A DNA stretch of 64,000 bases from a virus: the IMG/VR virus record IMGVR_UViG_3300023110_001773, positions 101,638 through 165,637 of that record; one strand, given 5' to 3'. The notes beneath the pieces were generated by a model. It had not been told where the DNA came from and did not search any database. It worked only from the letters and a program-made list of their open reading frames with translations. A program made the position numbers and the translations under genes. The stretch's first letter is position 1; each line of letters starts with the position of its first letter. Shown piece by piece: positions 59,998 through 64,000 of this stretch.

Positions 59998-60845
59998 TAC
60001 AACATCTCCAAAATTTTATTTGCTAAAATTTCATGACATTTTCTGTCGGGGTGAGCATCTTTTGCAACGGTATTTTTATTTTTAACCTGTTTCCAAAAAT
60101 TTACCGACTTTATTAGAACGTCCAATGTCTTCTCGTCATAACGTGATCCCGTGTACTTTATCTTTATGTCCAATCCTTTATTCAGACGCAAATTATTGTT
60201 TCCCCATCCAAAATAGACGGTATCCATCCATTCTGGCCTATCTAGTTCTGGGTAGCATAATTCTATAAGACTCGGTATTGTCCTTAGACCACTGTCAGCA
60301 AACTGGTTGAAATCAATCTCTGGTAAATCCTCTTGTCCGCCAAGCAGTATTATGTTATTGTGCAAACCGATCAGTTTAAACAAGTCTTGGTGAATACACA
60401 ATTGATTCCAGGCCTGCATCATTTGCCATGTTATTGCTCCTTGACTCTGATAAGACTCCAAAAATAAATCAAATTGCGTGGAATCGACTATCGACCTCAA
60501 AGGCCCCGTCCAAAAGAAAACAATTACATCCAATGAATTCCTATAGGGTTCCGTGTCATAATCAAATTCATCGGCAATAATGTATGGGCAAAGTCTTGGC
60601 CCCCATGTCGATGAATCGTACTCTGGTTGAAGATATGCTGGTTTGTCACGGCACAACATATCAATTGCAAGGGCGTTGGAACCGCCTGGGAAAGATTGCC
60701 TGAAAACCTCATGACCGGCATTGGAAAGAAACTCGGCAACACCCCTGTGAGAGTTTATTGTGTTAATCCCGATTATGTTTGATCGGTCTCCCACTACATC
60801 CCATTCACCTGCCGAAACGGAATCCCCCGTCACCAAGATTCTCAT
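59997..60845 (-). CDS. SGNH-type hydrolase (class B)
   Basis: The product has 282 residues. RILVTGDSVSAGEW has the Ser at residue 9; FPGGSNALAIDML follows. DVIVFFWTGPLRSIVDST matches the paralog's DAIIFFWSGPCRDIPS. It ends with KDAHPDRKCHEILANKILE. The pair arose by duplication; the paralogs look clearly diverged. No promoter is seen nearer than the small genes upstream. Confidence 0.8.
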   Translation of the reverse strand: MRILVTGDSVSAGEWDVVGDRSNIIGINTINSHRGVAEFLSNAGHEVFRQSFPGGSNALAIDMLCRDKPAYLQPEYDSSTWGPRLCPYIIADEFDYDTEPYRNSLDVIVFFWTGPLRSIVDSTQFDLFLESYQSQGAITWQMMQAWNQLCIHQDLFKLIGLHNNIILLGGQEDLPEIDFNQFADSGLRTIPSLIELCYPELDRPEWMDTVYFGWGNNNLRLNKGLDIKIKYTGSRYDEKTLDVLIKSVNFWKQVKNKNTVAKDAHPDRKCHEILANKILEML

Positions 60846-60884
60846 AGTTTATTTCTCTCCGAAGGTTCAGCGCCGAAATTCACC

Positions 60885-61163
60885 CTACCACTCCCGAAGG
60901 ATCGCAGTTAGCAACATAAACAAGGAAACCGCATTCAACATAATCAAAGCCCGATCCTTCCACATCACAGACACCCATAACCAGAGAGAAACGCCGACAG
61001 TTCCAAAGAACAAATCATAGGGTCTATATTCTGGCCCCGCAGCACGAAATGCTAGCGAGAGCAGTATTAAAACGGATGCGGCCCACTTAACGTACCAGTC
61101 CAGATTCTCAGGATACCATCTATCATCGGGTCTTTCGTCTGGCATATGCGGATGTTCAGTCAT
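60885..61163 (-). CDS. three-segment membrane protein, DUF6552-like
   Basis: The product has 92 residues. After a polar start, WYPENLDWYVKWAASVLILL leads into three hydrophobic segments; the second and third (LFFGTVGVSLWLWVSVMW; ALIMLNAVSLFMLLTAIL) flank a KDR turn. This matches the small marine phage membrane family I recall as DUF6552. Function unknown. The ATG overlaps the preceding stop (ATGA). Confidence 0.75.
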   Translation of the reverse strand: MTEHPHMPDERPDDRWYPENLDWYVKWAASVLILLSLAFRAAGPEYRPYDLFFGTVGVSLWLWVSVMWKDRALIMLNAVSLFMLLTAILREW

Positions 61164-61336
61164 AATCTCGTTGTCTCCAATATGGTTGATTTCAAAATGT
61201 CTTCATATGTCCCGTCATCACGTTCGATAACCACACGATCACTTTGAGGATTAGTTGGCACTTCCAATCCCTCGACAGTATACTCTTTGTCAGGTTTAGT
61301 CCAATGATGATATCTTACTCTGATCCTTGGTCTCAT
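61160..61336 (-). CDS. 58-residue protein, unknown
   Basis: The ATG at 61336 overlaps the preceding stop and the stop overlaps the next ATG, so the gene is part of a coupled trio. The product is small and basic to acidic (MRPRIRVRYHHWTKPDKEYT, then SDRVVIERDDGTYEDIL). No membrane segment. No family recognised. Confidence 0.65.
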   Translation of the reverse strand: MRPRIRVRYHHWTKPDKEYTVEGLEVPTNPQSDRVVIERDDGTYEDILKSTILETTRL

Positions 61337-61563
61337 CCGATATGATTCCCGTTGAGAATTTTGAGCAGTTCTTCTGCCGTCTTATTGTACCCTTCAACCT
61401 GTGATGGCTGCACAGTATTTTCTTCAAGTTGTGCAAGAAACCTTGGAAACTCTTCGGCCTTGACAATGTACTCACCATCACGATATGCAAAGTAATGTTC
61501 TACAAGTAACTTTAAGTTTGCACTTAATGGTGGTAACTTGGGTGGTGGGTTAAGTTTAGACAT
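61333..61563 (-). CDS. 76-residue protein, unknown
   Basis: The product is Pro-rich at the start (MSKLNPPPKLPPLSANLKLL) and then helical (GYNKTAEELLKILNGNHIG). It is the first gene of a coupled trio ending with the DUF6552-like membrane protein. It begins about 37 bp behind the folded element at 61600-61665 and the tRNA. Confidence 0.6.
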   Translation of the reverse strand: MSKLNPPPKLPPLSANLKLLVEHYFAYRDGEYIVKAEEFPRFLAQLEENTVQPSQVEGYNKTAEELLKILNGNHIG

Positions 61564-61599
61564 AGTACTTTCCGAAAAATTAATATTTAAGCAAAAGGT

Positions 61600-61665
61600 G
61601 AATGTAGAGGGTGTCGTTTATCTGCTATTCGTGGGGAATCGGGTTGCAACCCCACCTCTACATTC
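61600..61665. other. 66-bp folded element with 11-bp closing stem
   Basis: GAATGTAGAGG (61600-61610) pairs with CCTCTACATTC (61655-61665). Inside, GTGGGG (61631-61636) pairs with CCCCAC (61650-61655), or GGGTT with AACCC. The inner part reads on the minus strand like a tRNA T arm (GGGGTT...CGATTCCCC) with six extra bases. It lacks D and anticodon arms, so it is not a tRNA. It lies 10 bp behind tRNA-Thr and may be a processed RNA or a mark left by a lost tRNA. Confidence 0.55.
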
Positions 61666-61675
61666 GCCCCCAAAA

Positions 61676-61751
61676 TGGTGCCGGTTGTAGGAATCGAACC
61701 CACGACCTACTGATTACAAATCAGTTGCTCTACCTACTGAGCTAAACCGGC
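61676..61751 (-). tRNA. tRNA-Thr (anticodon TGT)
   Basis: A complete cloverleaf: acceptor GCCGGTT / AACCGGC, D arm GCTC...GAGC, anticodon stem ACTGA / TCAGT with loop TTTGTAA (TGT at the anticodon), T arm GTGGG-TTCGATT-CCTAC (one G-U). CCA is encoded. It reads ACA codons, which are frequent in AT-rich genes and in the Asn/Thr-repeat protein of this phage. Confidence 0.95.
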
Positions 61752-61764
61752 TTTTCAATGGCTT

Positions 61765-62181
61765 TCAGTATCCAAAATCATCCTGTTCCTTTGTTTGTTC
61801 AACCACTTTCTTCAAACTAGGACTCTGAAACTGTGGCACATACTCGGGTTTTGGTGGTGGTTTAAAGTTATCTATAACAACCTTGGGTTTTCTCTTGGGA
61901 GGAGTTCTTTTGAGAGACCAATAAAATGCTTTCTTCTGCTTTATAACAAATATGGATATAATCTTATCCGGCTGAAGATCAATTATTCTGTTACTCTCGT
62001 CATAGTGTCTCCAAGAATAACTCCCGTCCTTAGATACTTTCAGATTGTACACCCACATCTCATGCTGATACCCCGTCTCATAGATGATTCGGAGTTTATC
62101 TAATCTGCGCCTTTTTAGCCTGTATTTGAATATCTTTGGGGTTTTCACGCAAATCCTGTGGGGCAAAAAAATTCTGGGCAA
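61765..62181 (-). CDS. basic protein of unknown function
   Basis: The product has 138 residues. It has a very basic start (FKYRLKRRRLDKLRIIYETG), a beta-rich middle (MWVYNLKVSKDGSYSWRHYD; DKIISIFVIKQKKAFYWSLK) and a Pro/Lys-rich end (PPKRKPKV). A charged tail of this kind suggests nucleic acid contact, but no family is recognised. It is just upstream of tRNA-Thr on the same strand. Confidence 0.6.
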   Translation of the reverse strand: MPRIFLPHRICVKTPKIFKYRLKRRRLDKLRIIYETGYQHEMWVYNLKVSKDGSYSWRHYDESNRIIDLQPDKIISIFVIKQKKAFYWSLKRTPPKRKPKVVIDNFKPPPKPEYVPQFQSPSLKKVVEQTKEQDDFGY

Positions 62182-62214
62182 AAAATTTTAAAAAACGCTT
62201 TTAACTAATGTATA

Positions 62215-62287
62215 TAGGGGGATGCCAGATGCCCTAGTAAGGGCCAGAGAGCCCGGCCCAAAGCATAGGCCCGGCTCTCGCCCCCTA
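62215..62287 (-). other. GC-rich three-way-junction element behind the HTH gene
   Basis: TAGGGGG / CCCCCTA (62215-62221 with 62281-62287) encloses two hairpins: GCCCT/AGGGC (62231-62244, loop of 4) and GAGAGCC-C-GGCC / GGCC-C-GGCTCTC (62247-62279). All stems are perfect apart from one C-C mismatch. It begins 9 bp behind the HTH gene stop. There is no T-run, so it is not a plain terminator. It may protect the mRNA 3' end or be an RNA in its own right. Confidence 0.6.
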
Positions 62288-62295
62288 GAGCCTAC

Positions 62296-62538
62296 TTAGG
62301 CAGCAGACAGAGCACGGTAGCCAGCGGCCACCACAGCACGACTCGGAGTGCCGAGGCGAAACTTCTTGCTGACGCCCTTAGAGGTCTTCACGCTGTTCAG
62401 ATAGATAGCGTAGCCCTCATGGCGCAGACGGTTCACTTCACGCACAGCATCACCGACACCGAAGCGAGAGGCAATCTGCTTAGCGGTCAACTGCTCACCG
62501 TTCTGGAATGCGGCTAGGATTTTCTCACGATTAGTCAT
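62296..62538 (-). CDS. small winged-helix/HTH protein
   Basis: The product has 80 residues from the ATG at 62538 (AAGGAAG upstream); an ATG 6 nt earlier is less well placed. TNREKILAAFQNGEQLTAKQ and IASRFGVGDAVREVNRLRHE form a winged-helix DNA-binding fold, and KKFRLGTPSRAVVAAGYRAL ends it. Codons are GC-richer than in neighbours (GCG, CGC, GGC), which suggests recent arrival or a module exchanged among phages. It is flanked by folded elements and has its own promoter. Similar small proteins occur in other marine phages. Confidence 0.75.
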   Translation of the reverse strand: MTNREKILAAFQNGEQLTAKQIASRFGVGDAVREVNRLRHEGYAIYLNSVKTSKGVSKKFRLGTPSRAVVAAGYRALSAA

Positions 62539-62572
62539 TATCAACTTCCTTTCGTTAAGTTAAAGTTAAGGT

Positions 62573-62605
62573 CGGCCGTTTTGGCTATGGCCAAGGTCAA
62601 GGCCG
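62573..62605 (-). promoter_or_regulatory. structured leader of the HTH gene
   Basis: Nested hairpin CGGCC / GGCCG (62573-62577 with 62601-62605) around TTGGC / GCCAA (loop TATG). It lies in the leader between the sigma70-like promoter and the Shine-Dalgarno and could regulate translation or act as a site for the encoded protein. Confidence 0.45.
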
Positions 62606-62624
62606 GTTCACCTTTTAAAAATAA

Positions 62625-62654
62625 ATTATACCACTAAATTAAGGCATCTGTCAA
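62625..62654 (-). promoter_or_regulatory. sigma70-like promoter of the HTH gene
   Basis: TTGACA (62649-62654), 18-bp spacer, TATAAT (62625-62630). Both boxes match consensus. The leader is about 80 nt. Confidence 0.8.
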
Positions 62655-62722
62655 GAGTATTAATAGCCAAAATCCAACGGTTGCGTATACTATTTCTGTC
62701 ATTAATATTGCCTACCTATAAT

Positions 62723-62763
62723 AAAAAAGGGATGTGGGGAGGAGAAAGAAAAAACCACATCCC
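62723..62763 (-). terminator. intrinsic terminator
   Basis: GGGATGTGG / CCACATCCC, 9 bp, with a T-rich 17-nt loop, then six T on the minus strand. It lies 38 bp behind the end of the 63364-62802 gene pair. Confidence 0.88.
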
Positions 62764-62801
62764 ATCAAGGCCATGGACACCACACCCACGGCAGGAGAAA
62801 C

Positions 62802-63044
62802 TCAACTAAATTTGTGACTGTATATCTGCCACTTTTCGATCACTGGGTAGCCATACTCGTCTTCATCTATGGCAATCTCAGCGACAGTGGCCTTAATGTT
62901 GGCATATCGAAAGCCATCATTAGTAATTAACTTGTGGGGGAACTGCCATGGCGTTGTCATATCGTCCAACTCATCATTGGCCTCATACCAGTGGCGACCC
63001 TTCACATCCTTTTCAATAAAAGAACCCTTAACGTTATTCATCAT
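62802..63044 (-). CDS. 80-residue protein, unknown
   Basis: From the ATG at 63044, which overlaps the preceding stop (ATGA), the product has 80 residues. It contains GSFIEKDVKGRHWYEANDEL, PWQFPHKLITNDGFRYANIK and an acidic AEIAIDEDEYGYP stretch. Longer frames from 63074 run into the upstream gene. It is the second gene of an early-type pair; family unknown. Confidence 0.6.
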   Translation of the reverse strand: MMNNVKGSFIEKDVKGRHWYEANDELDDMTTPWQFPHKLITNDGFRYANIKATVAEIAIDEDEYGYPVIEKWQIYSHKFS

Positions 63045-63364
63045 AGATACTCCGGCCCTGTCCAGCGAACCCAACTAAAATCCCCTTCCAACACATTACC
63101 ACGAGCCTTGTTTCTGGCAGGGGCAGACCAACTAGCGGCCTTCAAGATGTCACCAGCACGAAACTGTTTATCATCTGCCTTCTGAATGAAACCCCACACC
63201 ATAGTCTGGCCATCGGTCTTTATCACCTTGAGGTATTTGCGGCCCTCTTCGACTGACAACTTGGCACGAAATGACTCAAAATCATCGTCCTTAGCATACT
63301 CTGAGCGGCTGTGCCAGCGTTGGTAGTCAGTAGCAATGGCGTCAAAAAGGGCATCAATATTCAT
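63041..63364 (-). CDS. 107-residue early-type protein, unknown
   Basis: The product starts MNIDALFDAIATDYQRWHSR and has KYLKVIKTDGQTMVWGFIQK and FSWVRWTGPEYL. It is alpha/beta, soluble. GAGAGAG precedes the ATG, and the best sigma70 consensus of the region lies 33 bp upstream. Likely expressed right after infection. It is seen among small genes of T4-like marine phages but without an assigned role. Confidence 0.65.
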   Translation of the reverse strand: MNIDALFDAIATDYQRWHSRSEYAKDDDFESFRAKLSVEEGRKYLKVIKTDGQTMVWGFIQKADDKQFRAGDILKAASWSAPARNKARGNVLEGDFSWVRWTGPEYL

Positions 63365-63396
63365 AAGGCTTTACTCTCTCAAAAGGTACAAATACA

Positions 63397-63425
63397 ATTA
63401 TACAGATGGCTGGGGCAGTTGTCAA
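63397..63425 (-). promoter_or_regulatory. consensus sigma70 promoter
   Basis: TTGACA (63420-63425), 17-bp spacer, TATAAT (63397-63402), perfect in both boxes and spacing. It drives the 107- and 80-residue genes. Confidence 0.9.
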
Positions 63426-63567
63426 GGGGCTTTGGCGAAAAAAGCGAGAAAAAAATGTGCTTTTTTGCCCTTGACATTGGGGGAAAAGTATGGTAGCCTG
63501 GCTTTTAAACCTCAGCGAATCGCTCAGCAGCTGTCGCCGTGCGGATTTAGATAACCACTATTTCCCA

Positions 63568-63987
63568 CTATTCACCACAAAGCACCTCATGTATAGAACC
63601 TTCCAAATATCTCACAGCATTTCTAAGTATACCTATATCTTCTCTGAATTTACCGAATCCCGTATTACAATTATCACATAGCCATCCACGAACATTACCC
63701 GTATCGTGGCAATGATCTAGTCTAGCATATGATCCATCGTATACATGTTTACATACGGGGCATTCAAACGTTTGGGGTCTTTTCCAATGTTTAGATTGAG
63801 ACCTTTTTATAGTTTTTTTCTTTGATCGGCAAGTCCTACAAGACGGTCTACGAACAACTCTGCCATTTGGGTTATCTTTACTATAAAACCTTCTGTTTGG
63901 TTCAAATTCTTCTATTGCTTTCTCTATATTACAATCACGACAAATTTTTGTTTCTATCGTATTATCTTCTCCCCACAGCGTTAGCAT
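63568..63987 (-). CDS. recombination endonuclease VII-like protein
   Basis: The product has 139 residues from the ATG at 63987; the upstream region lies partly outside the window. Cys pairs (KICRDCN; PSCRTCRSK; FECPVCKHVYDG; WLCDNCNTGFG) suggest zinc sites. The ARLDHCHDTGNVRGWLCDNC segment is the endonuclease VII/HNH core with its D-H-C-H. FREDIGILRNAVRYLEG is the following helix. T4 endonuclease VII (gp49) resolves branched DNA before packaging. Free-standing relatives are common in phages, so it may be the resolvase or an HNH endonuclease. Confidence 0.85.
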   Translation of the reverse strand: MLTLWGEDNTIETKICRDCNIEKAIEEFEPNRRFYSKDNPNGRVVRRPSCRTCRSKKKTIKRSQSKHWKRPQTFECPVCKHVYDGSYARLDHCHDTGNVRGWLCDNCNTGFGKFREDIGILRNAVRYLEGSIHEVLCGE

Positions 63988-64000
63988 TATAGTCTCTTCA

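Noticed and set aside
61600-61665. A second tRNA next to tRNA-Thr
   Set aside because: The element has a closing stem and a T-arm-like core but no D arm or anticodon arm and is only 66 nt long.
61676-61751. tRNA-Thr as a prophage attachment site
   Set aside because: No integrase, no repeated tRNA end and a virulent T4-like gene set; a simple translation helper is more likely.
62634-62702. 22-codon hydrophobic ORF on the minus strand (MTEIVYATVGFWLLILLTDA...)
   Set aside because: It overlaps the -35 and ends next to the -10 of the HTH gene promoter and lies behind a strong terminator; too short to support without comparison.
63474-63500. Plus-strand TTGACA near 63474
   Set aside because: No acceptable -10 at 16-18 bp and no plus-strand gene downstream. 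It mirrors the real minus-strand -35 at 63420-63425 as an inverted repeat.

Overview
The window is part of the genome of a T4-like marine myovirus. Three things show this. The baseplate genes run in the T4 order 48-53-27-5-25-6-7-8, with a separate 33-59-32 replication/late-transcription block. At least eight exact copies of the T4 late promoter element TATAAATA sit in front of genes or RNAs. Genes typical of marine T4-like phages are present (phoH, NodU-type carbamoyltransferase, twitch-domain radical SAM enzymes, DUF4815). The DNA is AT-rich. No photosynthesis genes are visible, so a cyanobacterial host is not shown. The tmRNA is of the circularly permuted two-piece type known from alphaproteobacteria, cyanobacteria and some betaproteobacteria, which fits a marine bacterial host without fixing it.

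Layout. 1-16.7 kb (minus): tail baseplate operon from gp48 down to gp8 and a DUF4815 protein cut by the window edge. 16.7-20.9 kb (plus): head completion gp4, a conserved virion protein, a gp54/gp19-type tube protein, the gp26-type tail assembly chaperone with an apparent programmed -1 frameshift, and a tape-measure candidate. 20.9-27.7 kb (minus): a B12-type radical SAM protein, gp32, gp59, gp33, a sugar epimerase, a SleB-like hydrolase, the tmRNA under a late promoter, a RecB-like nuclease and PhoH. 27.9-50.8 kb (minus): one tightly coupled run of 25 genes headed by a sigma70-type promoter. It encodes seven twitch radical SAM enzymes, three glycosyltransferase-like paralogs, two UDP-sugar dehydrogenases, a carbamoyltransferase, a sulfotransferase-like protein, a methyltransferase, a GNAT protein, two or three 2-oxoglutarate-oxygenase-like proteins, two SGNH hydrolases and a fatty acid desaturase. 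50.8-55.7 kb (plus): a late operon of four genes for secreted, repeat-rich or coiled-coil proteins. A candidate minus-strand late ncRNA lies opposite its 3' end. 55.9-64 kb (minus): small early-type genes under sigma70-like promoters, two further SGNH hydrolases, a tRNA-Thr, GC-rich folded elements around a small HTH gene, and an endonuclease VII-like protein at the edge.

How they work together. The first 21 kb builds the tail and finishes the head. The 33-59-32 block links replication to late transcription, and the TATAAATA elements are the expected targets of that switch. The 23 kb operon reads as a complete kit for making and decorating a polysaccharide or lipid-linked molecule (sugar oxidation, transfer, carbamoylation, sulfation, acylation or deacylation, radical chemistry). 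Its product is unknown and is the most interesting open question here, together with the phage tmRNA and the candidate ncRNA.
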